Shown here: positions 7,388 to 14,948 of the stretch, one piece after another | Numbering within the stretch: position 1 is the stretch's first letter | Layout: each line of letters starts with the position of its first letter | Source of the DNA: Methanobacteriota archaeon | GTDB lineage: Archaea; JAADCQ01; Methanopyri; Methanopyrales; Methanopyraceae | DNA length: 64,000 nucleotides | Direction of reading: 5' to 3' | NCBI GenBank assembly: GCA_027064425.1 | Contig: JAMOPO010000027.1 | Span: 124,001-188,000, forward strand | Notes under the pieces: model-generated | Databases searched by the model: none | Seen by the model: only the letters and a program-made list of their open reading frames with translations | What the model was told of the DNA's origin: nothing | Program-made: the position numbers and the translations under genes

Positions 7388-8695
7388 GTGGCGGAGATTA
7401 AGATCCACCCGCTGACGAGGGTGGAGGGTCACGGAGAGGTCGTCATCGAGGTTGAGGACGGCGAGATCAAGGACGTCAAGTTCGCCATCCTGGCCGTCCG
7501 CGGCTTCGAGAAGTTCATCCAGGGTCGACCGGCGGAGGACGTCCCGTACATCGTGTCCCGGATCTGCGGCATCTGCCAGACCGCGCACCACCTGGCGGCC
7601 TGCAAGGCGGTGGACGGGTGCTTCGGCGTCGAGCCGCCCGAGGGAGGCCACAAGATCCGCTGGCTGATGCACCTGGGTAACATGATCCACAGCCACGCCC
7701 TGCACTTCTACTTCCTGGCCGCTCCGGACTACGTGATCGGCCCGGACGCCGATCCGCTGCAGCGGAACGTGATCCAGCTGGTGAAGGAGAACCCGGAGCT
7801 GGGCAAGCTGGCGATCGAGCTCCGCAAGTTCGGCCAGGACATCGTTGAGGCGACGGGAGGCAAGGCGATCCATCCGGTGTCCGGCGTCCCGGGAGGCGTT
7901 TCCGCGCCGGTGGACGAGGAGGACCGGGACGAGCTGCTCGACCGCGCGGAGGAGATGGTGGAGAAGGCCTACGAGGGTGCCAAGGCCGGGATCGAGGCCA
8001 TCAAGGAGACGCTGGATGAGTACAAGGAGAAGCACGACCTCGACCTGCTGGAGACGCTGGGCAACATCGAGACGTACCACATGGGCCTCGTGGCGGACGG
8101 GAACAGGCACGAGTTTTACGACGGTGAGGTCCGCGTCGTGGACCCGGAGGGCAACGAGTTCACGAAGTTCAAGCCGGAGGAGTACCTGGACGTGATCGCC
8201 GAGCGGTCCATCGAGTACTCGTACGTCAAGCACCCGTACCTGAAGGAGGTCGGGTACCCGGACGGCATCTACCGCGTCGGGCCGGGCGCCCGGCTGAACG
8301 TGTGCGAGGAGATGAAGACGGACCGGGCGCAGGAGCTCTACGAGGAGTACGTCGACGAGTTCGGCGAGTGCGTGAACTACTCGCTCACGATCAACTGGGC
8401 CCGGCTGATCGAGCTCGTGGCGGCGTGCGAGGAGGCCAAGCAGCTGCTCGAGGACGACGTGATCACCGAGGAGGATGAGTGCAAGGAGGACTACGAGCCG
8501 CAGGAGGGTGAGGGCGTCGGCATCGTCGAGGCCCCGCGAGGCACGCTGATCCACCACTACAAGACGGACGAGGAGGGCCGGATCACCGAGGCCAACATGA
8601 TCGTCGCCACGACCCACAACGTGCCCGCGATCGAGATGGCGCTGCGCGACGCCGCGAAGAAGCTTGAGGACGAGATCGTCAAACTGGCCGAATAG
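7388..8695 (+). CDS. vhuA: F420-non-reducing hydrogenase, large subunit (truncated form that pairs with VhuU)
   Basis: This is the nickel-iron large subunit. The first metal-ligand motif RICGIC (Cys60, Cys63) is intact. The second motif, normally D-P-C-x-x-C-x-x-H at the carboxyl end, is absent: the protein stops after 435 residues at ...DEIVKLAE. That missing piece is encoded separately by vhuU, 9 nt downstream, as in the split selenium hydrogenases of methanococci. The start is GTG at 7388, preceded by GGGGGGAGG. Confidence 0.95.
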   Translation: MAEIKIHPLTRVEGHGEVVIEVEDGEIKDVKFAILAVRGFEKFIQGRPAEDVPYIVSRICGICQTAHHLAACKAVDGCFGVEPPEGGHKIRWLMHLGNMIHSHALHFYFLAAPDYVIGPDADPLQRNVIQLVKENPELGKLAIELRKFGQDIVEATGGKAIHPVSGVPGGVSAPVDEEDRDELLDRAEEMVEKAYEGAKAGIEAIKETLDEYKEKHDLDLLETLGNIETYHMGLVADGNRHEFYDGEVRVVDPEGNEFTKFKPEEYLDVIAERSIEYSYVKHPYLKEVGYPDGIYRVGPGARLNVCEEMKTDRAQELYEEYVDEFGECVNYSLTINWARLIELVAACEEAKQLLEDDVITEEDECKEDYEPQEGEGVGIVEAPRGTLIHHYKTDEEGRITEANMIVATTHNVPAIEMALRDAAKKLEDEIVKLAE

Positions 8696-8704
8696 GTCGA
8701 CTGA

Positions 8705-8848
8705 ATGGGGGATCGGGTCCCGATGGCCGAGAAGAAGGACGTGCTGAACTACCTCGAGATGATCATCCGGAGCTACGACATCTGACTGTCGTGCGCGGCC
8801 CACGCGCTGGAGAAGGTCAGGATCCGGGTCAAGAAGCGCGGAGACTAA
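8705..8848 (+). CDS. vhuU: F420-non-reducing hydrogenase, selenocysteine subunit (47 residues, in-frame UGA)
   Basis: The frame from ATG 8705 to TAA 8848 is interrupted only by TGA at 8783-8785 (codon 27). Read as selenocysteine, it gives D-I-U-L-S-C-A-A-H, the second nickel-ligand motif (Sec-x-x-Cys-x-x-His) missing from VhuA. A second ATG at codon 7 (8723) is an alternative start. A SECIS hairpin lies 18 nt after the stop, and selB is at 32234. Ordinary gene calling would miss it, because both halves are shorter than typical cut-offs. Function: VhuU completes the active site of the VhuGAU hydrogenase. Confidence 0.93.
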
Positions 8849-8865
8849 CGCCCCCGGCCGATGAG

Positions 8866-8897
8866 GGCCCGGGGGAACCCTAACGGGACCCCGGGCC
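8866..8897 (+). promoter_or_regulatory. SECIS element in the vhuU 3' untranslated region
   Basis: The RNA folds into a 9-bp stem (GGCCCGGGG with CCCCGGGCC), an asymmetric internal loop with GAA (8875-8877) on the 5' side and a single A (8888) on the 3' side, then a 3-bp CCC/GGG stem closed by UAAC. This matches the archaeal SECIS consensus exactly. Its position 18 nt after the vhuU stop is the usual archaeal arrangement. The upper part overlaps the stop codon of the convergent membrane-protein gene. Confidence 0.92.
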
Positions 8898-9152
8898 GGA
8901 TGGTCCGGGCCTCCCCCACCTCCACGCTATCCCGTACGCGAGCAGCGCGACCAGCGTCTCCAGCGGGAGTCGGTACAGACCCACCTTCTCGATCATGACC
9001 GCGTCCACGGTGGCCGAGCCGAGCACACCGGGCAGGATGGTCAGCACCCGGAACCACCGGGGAAGCCCATACCGGAGTGAGAACCAGGTGAAGGCCGCGA
9101 ACCCGGCGACCGCGAGCGCGTTCAGCACGCAGATTCTAGCGAAGACGTCCAA
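8880..9152 (-). CDS. Small predicted membrane protein
   Basis: I do not recognise the family. The product of about 90 residues shows three hydrophobic segments (around ICVLNALAVAGFAAF, RVLTILPGVLGSATV and LETLVALLAYGIAW) and a basic, Pro/Gly-rich tail. The start is TTG at 9150-9152, 5 nt after GAGGGGTG; ATGs at 9167 and 9182 are alternatives without a good ribosome site. It lies between tRNA-Gln and the SECIS. Its stop codon (8880-8882) falls within the SECIS tip, so the two are convergent and overlapping. It could be spurious, but the hydrophobic pattern is regular. Confidence 0.5.
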   Translation of the reverse strand: MDVFARICVLNALAVAGFAAFTWFSLRYGLPRWFRVLTILPGVLGSATVDAVMIEKVGLYRLPLETLVALLAYGIAWRWGRPGPSGPGSR

Positions 9153-9194
9153 CCGGACACCCCTCATCGTTACGAATTTCATAACGATTGCCGG

Positions 9195-9270
9195 TGGTAG
9201 GGCCGCCCGGATTTGAACCGGGGTCGCGGGGTCCAAAGCCCCGCAGGATAGACCGCTACCCCACGGCCCT
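9195..9270 (-). tRNA. tRNA-Gln (anticodon UUG), CCA encoded
   Basis: The minus strand folds as a 73-nt cloverleaf: acceptor AGGGCCG with CGGCCCT, T8, D stem GGGT/TCCT (with one weak pair), anticodon stem CGGGG/CCCCG with loop CTTTGGA (anticodon TTG), a 4-nt variable loop, and T arm CCCGG-TTCAAAT-CCGGG. The discriminator is A73, followed by an encoded CCA. U8 is encoded directly as T. No glutaminyl-tRNA synthetase is in the window, but gatE is, so this tRNA is presumably charged by transamidation. Confidence 0.95.
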
Positions 9271-9299
9271 GCCTCCTCCATGCGTGCCACGGCGCCCGG

Positions 9300-9311
9300 T
9301 GATATTTAACG
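9300..9311 (-). promoter_or_regulatory. TATA box for tRNA-Gln
   Basis: On the minus strand CGTTAAATATCA is centred about 35 nt before the tRNA 5' end, which allows a short leader of about 10 nt. It is the only AT-rich stretch upstream of the tRNA. Confidence 0.6.
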
Positions 9312-9343
9312 ATTTCGGGCGTGGGTGCGGCCTGGGTCCAAAA

Positions 9344-9354
9344 CCTTTAACTAG
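9344..9354 (+). promoter_or_regulatory. TATA-like box for the 41-residue protein gene
   Basis: CCTTTAACTAG with A-rich sequence just upstream (CCAAAA) resembles an archaeal BRE/TATA pair. It lies about 60 nt before the TTG at 9408. Confidence 0.4.
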
Positions 9355-9407
9355 GTGAAGGTTGCCGCTAGTTCTCTAATGAGAGTTGAAAGGGGGTGAG
9401 CTCAACC

Positions 9408-9533
9408 TTGATCGAGAAGAAGGCCAAGCACGAGGGAGAGATCCCACGGGACTACCGGATGTCCAGCCGGGACCCGTTCGAGCACTACTTCGTCTTCAGG
9501 CGGGGGAAGGCGGCCAAGAAGTCTCGACGGTAG
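9408..9533 (+). CDS. Small basic protein, 41 residues
   Basis: This short frame has a TTG start 8 nt after GGGGGTGA, an excellent match to the ribosome-binding sequence, and its own TATA-like element. The product is strongly basic, with a Lys/Glu-rich start (K-K-A-K-H-E-G-E-I-P), a central R-D-P-F-E-H-Y-F-V-F-R-R-G-K and a K-K-S-R-R tail. That composition would suit an RNA- or ribosome-associated peptide, but I recognise no family. An in-frame GTG at 9396 is an alternative start. The last 38 bases overlap the end of the convergent gene. Confidence 0.5.
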   Translation: MIEKKAKHEGEIPRDYRMSSRDPFEHYFVFRRGKAAKKSRR

Positions 9534-10113
9534 CCCCGGCCGCATCGAACGCGACGGCCGTGACGTAGTTCAACAGCGTGAACCGGCCCACGCGGACGTC
9601 GAACCCCTTGACGTCCGAGCACCGCTTTATCAGTCCAGCCTCGGCGCACTCCGGCAGCAGCCGCGAGATCGTTGACACGACTCTCCCCACCCACAGCCCC
9701 TCCTCCACGTCCTCAGGTGGTTCTCCCACGTAGGCCGCCCCGTCGCGCGCGTCGTCGGTCATTATGTCAAGCTTAAGCCCGTCCAGCCGGTCCAGCTCGC
9801 ACCCCTGGTACATGAACTCCTCCGGTTCGAACTCGTGCTTGACGCCCTCGATCACGTCGAACGCGCTGAACACGACCTTCGGGACCTCCTCCAGCTCCAC
9901 CCGGTGCATGCGCTCGAGCTCGCTCTCGTAGAACTCGCGCGCCTCCTCCACCGTACGGATCTCTTCGCCGTAGTACTCCTTCACGATCGGGAGCGGGCGC
10001 AGGTCCACCTCCTCCGTCCCGTGGTCCTCCGCGAGCTCGATCTTAATCCGGACGAGGGAGCGGAGCTTCTTCAGCCCCTGCTTGAGCGTCCGCCTCCTGA
10101 CCTCCAGCGTCAT
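9496..10113 (-). CDS. Hypothetical protein, 205 residues
   Basis: I recognise no family. The protein is acidic with a basic N-terminus and contains no obvious catalytic motif, cysteine pair cluster or membrane segment. Isolated cysteines occur in M-Y-Q-G-C-E-L and L-L-P-E-C-A. The start ATG overlaps the stop of the MntR-like regulator (ATGA), so the two are co-translated; the gene may therefore belong to a metal-responsive operon. Its carboxyl end overlaps the small basic protein gene on the other strand. Confidence 0.7.
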   Translation of the reverse strand: MTLEVRRRTLKQGLKKLRSLVRIKIELAEDHGTEEVDLRPLPIVKEYYGEEIRTVEEAREFYESELERMHRVELEEVPKVVFSAFDVIEGVKHEFEPEEFMYQGCELDRLDGLKLDIMTDDARDGAAYVGEPPEDVEEGLWVGRVVSTISRLLPECAEAGLIKRCSDVKGFDVRVGRFTLLNYVTAVAFDAAGATVETSWPPSPA

Positions 10114-10544
10114 GACTCGCGAACCTCCTCGATGATGCTCCGGACGTCCTCGCTTTCCCTGTACCGCTCCTTCAGCAGCTTAAAGAGCTTGACCAGGCGG
10201 CGGAAGGACTGCTCGTCCAGGAAGTGCTCCATGGAGCAGGCGTCGCGCTCGGCGGTCTCGGGGTCGACGCCGAGGAACCGGAGGAACTCGGTGATGACGA
10301 CGTGCCGGTTCCACACGCTGCGCCCGATCTTTCGCCCCTTCTTCCTGAGCCGGATGGAGCCGCGGGAGTACTCGACGAGGCCGCGGTCCTCCATCTTGCG
10401 GATCATCTCGAGGGCGGTAGGCTTGGAGACTCCGAGGTACTCGCTGAGCTCGGAGATGCGGACGTCTCCGTCCTTAGACTCGGAGAGCACGTAAATGGCC
10501 TCGAGGTAGTCCTCCATCCGCGGCGAGAGCTCGTTGCCGGTCAT
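10110..10544 (-). CDS. DtxR/MntR-family metal-dependent transcriptional regulator
   Basis: The N-terminal winged helix starts with LSPRMEDYLEAIYVLSE, the usual beginning of this family, and includes the recognition segment VSKPTALEMIRKMEDRG. The metal-binding and dimerisation domain follows, with the D-A-C-S-M-E-H-F motif whose Cys, Glu and His are metal ligands in the family. There is no SH3-like third domain, so it resembles MntR more than DtxR. The frame extends to an ATG at 10622 overlapping the DUF434 stop, but the 26 extra residues look non-conserved; the ATG at 10542-10544 fits homology. The regulated genes may be its operon partners, or transporters elsewhere. Confidence 0.82.
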   Translation of the reverse strand: MTGNELSPRMEDYLEAIYVLSESKDGDVRISELSEYLGVSKPTALEMIRKMEDRGLVEYSRGSIRLRKKGRKIGRSVWNRHVVITEFLRFLGVDPETAERDACSMEHFLDEQSFRRLVKLFKLLKERYRESEDVRSIIEEVRES

Positions 10545-10618
10545 TCCCGGGTGTACCCCGATCAGGTGTGGCCGCTTCTTCTCATCGGCCGGAGGCCTCG
10601 ATCCCGGTCCCGTGATCA

Positions 10619-11326
10619 TCATCCTTCCGGCACGGGGGCCTTGACGAACCCCGTTTCGGGCAGGCTGGGCGGGTGCCAGACCTCCTTCTCGCGCAGCACG
10701 GCGACCTCCCGGACCGCGTCGTGGAAGGCGGGAACGCGGTCGATCACCCCGGAGTCAGACGTCACCGGGACCCCGGGGAAATTTACCAGTTTCTCGTCCA
10801 CCCCCTTGACCGCCGCGGCCTTCACGGGCACGTCCAGCTCCTCGCTGAGGTGCCGCTCCACGGTGGCCGCGAGCTCCCCGCTGCCGCTGACGGGCGCGTC
10901 GAACAGGACCTTGACCGAGGAGGGTTGCACGTGCTCCAGGTACTCGACCAGGAGCTCCAGCGCCGTATCCACCTCGTCCTCCTCGATCTTGGGAGACATG
11001 CGCAGGTCCCGGACGACGCCGTCGTCGCAGATCACCGCCTCGCCCTGCTCGAGGGCCGCGAGGCCGACGAGCACGTTGTAGCCGTCGATGATCAGGTCGT
11101 GTCCCTGGAGGAGCTCGGTGGGCGCCCGCTTGCCTGCGCGGGCCAGCGCCTCCATCCGGGGCCAGACGATCCGGTAGATCGCCTGCACCTCCTGGTTGCT
11201 GAGTCCCCAGGTCCGCTGGGCGGCCTTCAGCGCTCGTCGCTTGGGGATCCCGGAGTCGACCATCCTGCGCACGACCAAAAGGTATTTTTCGATAGACTCT
11301 AGGAGCAGCTTGAACTCCACCCTCAC
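10619..11326 (-). CDS. DUF434 family protein with PIN/NYN-like C-terminal domain
   Basis: The N-terminal 60 residues are an Arg-rich helical region of DUF434 type. The rest begins with DLIIDGYNVLVG, a hydrophobic strand ending in conserved acidic residues, and continues through V-K-V-L-F-D-A-P-V-S-G-S-G-E. This is suggestive of a PIN or NYN nuclease fold (DUF5616 type). Nuclease activity is an inference. It heads the minus-strand operon with the MntR-like gene and the 205-residue unknown, linked by an ATGA overlap. Confidence 0.72.
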   Translation of the reverse strand: MRVEFKLLLESIEKYLLVVRRMVDSGIPKRRALKAAQRTWGLSNQEVQAIYRIVWPRMEALARAGKRAPTELLQGHDLIIDGYNVLVGLAALEQGEAVICDDGVVRDLRMSPKIEEDEVDTALELLVEYLEHVQPSSVKVLFDAPVSGSGELAATVERHLSEELDVPVKAAAVKGVDEKLVNFPGVPVTSDSGVIDRVPAFHDAVREVAVLREKEVWHPPSLPETGFVKAPVPEG

Positions 11327-11402
11327 CCGCCCCTGTCGATGACGAGGCTACCCCACGCCGAGTTCCCCGATGAGGAGGAATCGGGGTGAGGGCGGAGACG
11401 CG

Positions 11403-12221
11403 TTGACCGTCGCCCGCCGGGTTATTCCGTGCCTGGACGTCAAGGATGGGCGCGTGGTTAAGGGAGTAAAGTTCCGCGGGCTGCGGGACGCGGGCGACCC
11501 GGCGGAGCTCGCCGAGCATTACTACCGGGAGGGTGCCGACGAGATCGTGTTCCTGGACATCTCCGCCTCGCCCGAGGGCCGCAAGTTGATGGTGGACGTC
11601 GTCAGGCGGACGGCGGAGTCCGTGTTCATCCCCATGACCGTTGGTGGAGGCATCTCGAAGCTCGAGCACTTCCGGGAGGCGCTGTCGGCGGGCGCGGACA
11701 AGGTCTCCGTGAACACGGCCGCGGTCGAGAACCCCGAGCTCGTTTCCGAGGCGGCGGACGTGTTCGGCAGCCAGTGCGTGGTCGTGGCGATCGACGCCAA
11801 GCGGGAGCCTTTAACCCCTGAGAACGAGCACCTCGCGGACTACGTGTTCCGGGACGGGGACCGCGAGTACTGGTTCCGGGTCTACGTGCGCGGGGGCCGG
11901 GAGCCGACGGACCTGGACGCGATCACCTGGGCCAAGAAGGTAGAGGAGCTGGGTGCGGGCGAGATCCTGCTCACGAGCATCGACGCGGACGGCACGAAGG
12001 AGGGGTACGACCTGGAGCTGACCCGGGCCGTCTGCCGCGCGGTGAGCATCCCCGTTATCGCCTCGGGCGGCTGCGGGCACCCCAGGCACATGCTGGAGGT
12101 CTTCGAGGAAGCGGACGCGGACGCGGCGCTGGCGGCCTCGATTTTCCACTACGGTGAGTACTCCATCCGGGAGGTAAAGGAGTTCCTGGCGAGCCGGGGA
12201 GTGCGCGTACGCCCGTGCTGA
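11403..12221 (+). CDS. hisF: Imidazole glycerol phosphate synthase, cyclase subunit
   Basis: HisF uses ammonia from HisH to form imidazole glycerol phosphate and AICAR in histidine synthesis. The TTG at 11403 starts [13 protein letters not shown], the normal HisF N-terminus with the catalytic Asp ([13 protein letters not shown]). The second phosphate site and catalytic Asp region is [15 protein letters not shown], and IASGGCGHP is also clear. The length is 272 residues, slightly longer than usual because of an insertion around residues 125-145. A GGCGGAG lies 5 nt before the start. Confidence 0.95.
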   Translation: MTVARRVIPCLDVKDGRVVKGVKFRGLRDAGDPAELAEHYYREGADEIVFLDISASPEGRKLMVDVVRRTAESVFIPMTVGGGISKLEHFREALSAGADKVSVNTAAVENPELVSEAADVFGSQCVVVAIDAKREPLTPENEHLADYVFRDGDREYWFRVYVRGGREPTDLDAITWAKKVEELGAGEILLTSIDADGTKEGYDLELTRAVCRAVSIPVIASGGCGHPRHMLEVFEEADADAALAASIFHYGEYSIREVKEFLASRGVRVRPC

Positions 12222-12856
12222 GGGTCCTCCTCCTGTACCCGGAGCGCGAGCGGTGCAAGGTGCTGACGGCGTTCGAGGAGCTGCCGGAGGACCTGAAGCC
12301 CGACACCAGGATCACCCTGGTCAGCTGCCGGGGTCGCCCCGAGGGACCCAAGACCGTCGTCTCCGGCGGCACCGCGGTGGTCACGCTCCCGGCCCGGGGC
12401 GACCTGACCCAGGTGAAGCTGTCCCTGGCGCACGAGCTGGCGCACGTGCTCCAGGCCGAGCGCGGGGTGCTGCCGGGGGACCGCGTGCCACCGCTCCGCG
12501 CCCTCTCCCTTCCGATCGAGTCCGGGGCGGAGGAGCTGGTACTCAAGACCATACCCGGGTCGATCGACCGGAGGATCGAGATGGGGTTGGAGCTGGTTCG
12601 CAGGATGTCACCGCGGGACTTCCTCACGGACCTCGAGCGATCCTTGGTGCTGGAGCCCGTGCGCATGGCGGCGGAGCGGCTGGGCGTGCGGGCGGAGGTG
12701 CCCGAGGTGGAACCCGTGCGCCGGAGCGCGCGCCGGGTTAAGGAGGAGCTGGTGCGCGCGGCGGAGGAGGTGGACCCGTGGGACCCGCTGGCCGTGCGCC
12801 GGTACGTTGAGGACGCGCTGGCGGCCGTTAACTCAGCTCTTCGGCGAGTTTCCTGA
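12215..12856 (+). CDS. Putative zinc metallopeptidase-like protein (HExxH)
   Basis: The 213-residue product contains H-E-L-A-H in [16 protein letters not shown] (about residues 72-80), the zincin active-site motif, followed by a Glu-rich helical region with E-S-G-A-E-E-L that could supply a third ligand. There is no signal peptide. I do not recognise the family, and proteolysis is inferred only from the motif. The GTG start overlaps the hisF stop, so it is probably co-translated with hisF. The last 29 bases overlap the end of htpX on the other strand. Confidence 0.68.
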   Translation: MLRVLLLYPERERCKVLTAFEELPEDLKPDTRITLVSCRGRPEGPKTVVSGGTAVVTLPARGDLTQVKLSLAHELAHVLQAERGVLPGDRVPPLRALSLPIESGAEELVLKTIPGSIDRRIEMGLELVRRMSPRDFLTDLERSLVLEPVRMAAERLGVRAEVPEVEPVRRSARRVKEELVRAAEEVDPWDPLAVRRYVEDALAAVNSALRRVS

Positions 12857-13790
12857 GCCGCTCGATGCGCTTCTCCGTGGGCGGGTGCGTGCTGAACAGG
12901 CGCGCCAGCCGGCCGCTGAACGGGTTCCGGATCCACAGGTGAGCGGTGGACGCGTCCGCCGCGGTCTCCGCGGGGATCGAGACGCCGCGCACGGCCTCCT
13001 CGATCTTAGCCAGCGCGTTCGCGAGGCCGAGCGGGTCACCGGTCAGCCGGGCGCTGCCCTCGTCCGCCAGGTACTCCCGGGTGCGACTGATGGCGGCCGT
13101 GATCAGGGTCACGATCAGGGACACGACGATTCCCAGCCCGATCAGCGTCAGCCAGTCTTCCTCGGAGTCGGTGGCGATGTTAATGAACGGGTCCAGGGCG
13201 TAGGACAGCGTCGTCCCGATCGCGGCGGCGAGCGTCATGATCAGCGTGTCGCGGTTTCGGATGTGCGAGACCTCGTGTCCGAGTACGCCGCGGATTTCCC
13301 GGTCGTTCAGCAGCTTCAGTAGGCCCTCCGTAACGCCCACGACCGGGCTGGACCGCCGCCCCACCGCGAAGGCGTTGGGCAGGGCTCCGAGCCCGGTCTC
13401 CTCGGGAACGACCACGAGCTTGGGCTCCCGAATGCCGGCCTTGGAGGCCAGCTCGGAGACGATCTGGCGGACCCTGTCCAGCCGGTCGGATAGCTCCGGC
13501 CTCAGCGCCCGGAACTCCTCCTCCCTGACGGCACCCATGCTCACGAGGACCATCTTGGGTCCGAGGAGGTACGAGACCGCCGCCCAGGCCAGCCCGATGA
13601 CCGCCCCTACGACCACGCTCTTCGTAAGGAGGGCCGTGACTCCCGCGAGCACCGAGAACAGGAGGCCCAGCAGCCCGACGGTCCTCAGCACGATGAACGT
13701 GCTCCGATCGCTCAGTCTGCCGATTGCGAGCAGGGCCAGCGAGGCGGCCGCCATCGGCGCGAGGACTTTGAGCGCCAGTTCCGCGCTCAT
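12828..13790 (-). CDS. htpX: HtpX-like M48 membrane zinc protease
   Basis: The protein begins with two pairs of hydrophobic segments (residues 5-75), then a cytoplasmic zinc-protease domain with GHEVSHIRNRD (HExxH), two more membrane segments and the downstream zinc ligand in SRTREYLADEGSARL. The ending [13 protein letters not shown] is the HtpX family signature. ATG at 13788-13790, 6 nt after GGTGGGG, is chosen over the GTG at 13802. HtpX degrades damaged membrane proteins. Its C-terminus overlaps the convergent HExxH gene. Confidence 0.92.
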   Translation of the reverse strand: MSAELALKVLAPMAAASLALLAIGRLSDRSTFIVLRTVGLLGLLFSVLAGVTALLTKSVVVGAVIGLAWAAVSYLLGPKMVLVSMGAVREEEFRALRPELSDRLDRVRQIVSELASKAGIREPKLVVVPEETGLGALPNAFAVGRRSSPVVGVTEGLLKLLNDREIRGVLGHEVSHIRNRDTLIMTLAAAIGTTLSYALDPFINIATDSEEDWLTLIGLGIVVSLIVTLITAAISRTREYLADEGSARLTGDPLGLANALAKIEEAVRGVSIPAETAADASTAHLWIRNPFSGRLARLFSTHPPTEKRIERLRKLAEELS

Positions 13791-13802
13791 CGCGTACCCC
13801 AC

Positions 13803-14948
13803 CTAGAACTCCCTCTCGTACACGATCCGGCCGGGTAGCTTCCCGGCTCTCGTCACGTAAACTACGTCGTACCGCTCATAGCTTTTCCGCAGCCGGGCGA
13901 CGTCCCGGCGGTTCAGCCGCACCCCGATCGAGCGCACGGTCGGCGGCCCCTCCCCCTCCTCACCCACCTTGACCACCCGGACCACGTGATCGGGCGGGTC
14001 CTCCGGCGGTTCCCCGGTCGTGGCGAGCAGGGACTCGCTCCCAGGAACCAGCGTTGGGTACGCATCCAGCTCCTCCGCTAAAGTCGTTGATAACCTGGCC
14101 TTGCGCACGGCCGGGTCCTGCTCGATGACGTAGCTGACCCGGTTCGGCCTCGGGGCATCCTTCGGGACCTCGGGCGTCCCCTCCAAGACGGCGTAAGTCT
14201 CGGAGACCACCGCGGCCGCCCCATCCGTCAGGTTCGTCCAGCAGACCGCGCGCACCTCCCGCGCCCGGCTGAACACCACGGTCCCCGGCCTCGTTTCGGT
14301 CGCCGGCGGCACCTCGATCAGGTGGGGGAGGTCGGAGAGGATCTCTCGCAGCCGCGTCGCGGGTGGGCGCGTCTCCTGGGGGCGGCGGGCACCGCGCCGG
14401 CTCGGATCCGCGTGGGCGACGTCGGCGTCGCCGGTCGGCGGCTCTCGGATCGCGTCGGCCTCCAGCACGCGGACCTCGCCCTGGGCGTGGAGGCGGGCGT
14501 TCACGCGCAGGGCGCGGGCGCGGGACCCGTCCCGCTCGACGGAGTGCACGGAGTAGTGCTCGGACAGCGCGAGCGAGTCACCGCCGATCCCGGCGCAGAG
14601 ATCGAGGCACTCGCGACCGCCCGCGCGGTCCCTGAGGAAGCGGGCCTTGGCGCGCGCCACCGCCTCCCCGGTGAGCTCCTCGGCCGCGCGCGTGTCCGGG
14701 CACGCGAGCGGGGCCCAGTCCTCGACCTTCTCGGCCACCTTGGTGTGGATGGTGACCAGGACGGTGACCAGCGGGTCGGTGCCGACGTTGGGGTCCCGCC
14801 GGAGCCTCTCGAGCGGGTCGGTGCAGTCGGTGTAGGGGAGGGCGACGGCGGCCTCCCGGGGCTCGAGGCGTCGGACGACGTCCTCGGGGTTCCTCGTCTC
14901 CTCGAGCACGGACTTGATCCTCTCCCAGTCTAGGTCGAGCGTCCTCAC
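13803..14948 (-). CDS. SAM-dependent methyltransferase with THUMP-like C-terminal domain
   Basis: The 381-residue protein has a Rossmann methyltransferase core with ECLDLCAGIGGDSLALSE (SAM loop), V-H-S-V-E-R-D and the unusual motif H-A-D-P-S-R-R-G-A-R-R in the position of a catalytic N-P-P-Y. The C-terminal part (VRSIGVRLNRRDVARLRK...) resembles the THUMP-like domain attached to such enzymes in bacteria. The likely substrate is RNA, but which one is unknown. The start GTG overlaps the PHP gene's stop, so the two are co-transcribed. Confidence 0.75.
   Translation of the reverse strand: MRTLDLDWERIKSVLEETRNPEDVVRRLEPREAAVALPYTDCTDPLERLRRDPNVGTDPLVTVLVTIHTKVAEKVEDWAPLACPDTRAAEELTGEAVARAKARFLRDRAGGRECLDLCAGIGGDSLALSEHYSVHSVERDGSRARALRVNARLHAQGEVRVLEADAIREPPTGDADVAHADPSRRGARRPQETRPPATRLREILSDLPHLIEVPPATETRPGTVVFSRAREVRAVCWTNLTDGAAAVVSETYAVLEGTPEVPKDAPRPNRVSYVIEQDPAVRKARLSTTLAEELDAYPTLVPGSESLLATTGEPPEDPPDHVVRVVKVGEEGEGPPTVRSIGVRLNRRDVARLRKSYERYDVVYVTRAGKLPGRIVYEREF

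Noticed and set aside
6959-8803. Open frame of 614 codons on the minus strand opposite vhuG, vhuA and vhuU
   Set aside because: It is the antisense of highly conserved hydrogenase genes, rich in Leu, Val, His and Arg as expected from codon bias on the other strand, with no motif of its own.
8705-8848. vhuU as a pseudogene broken by a stop codon
   Set aside because: The TGA sits exactly at the Sec/Cys position of the hydrogenase motif, and a consensus SECIS follows.
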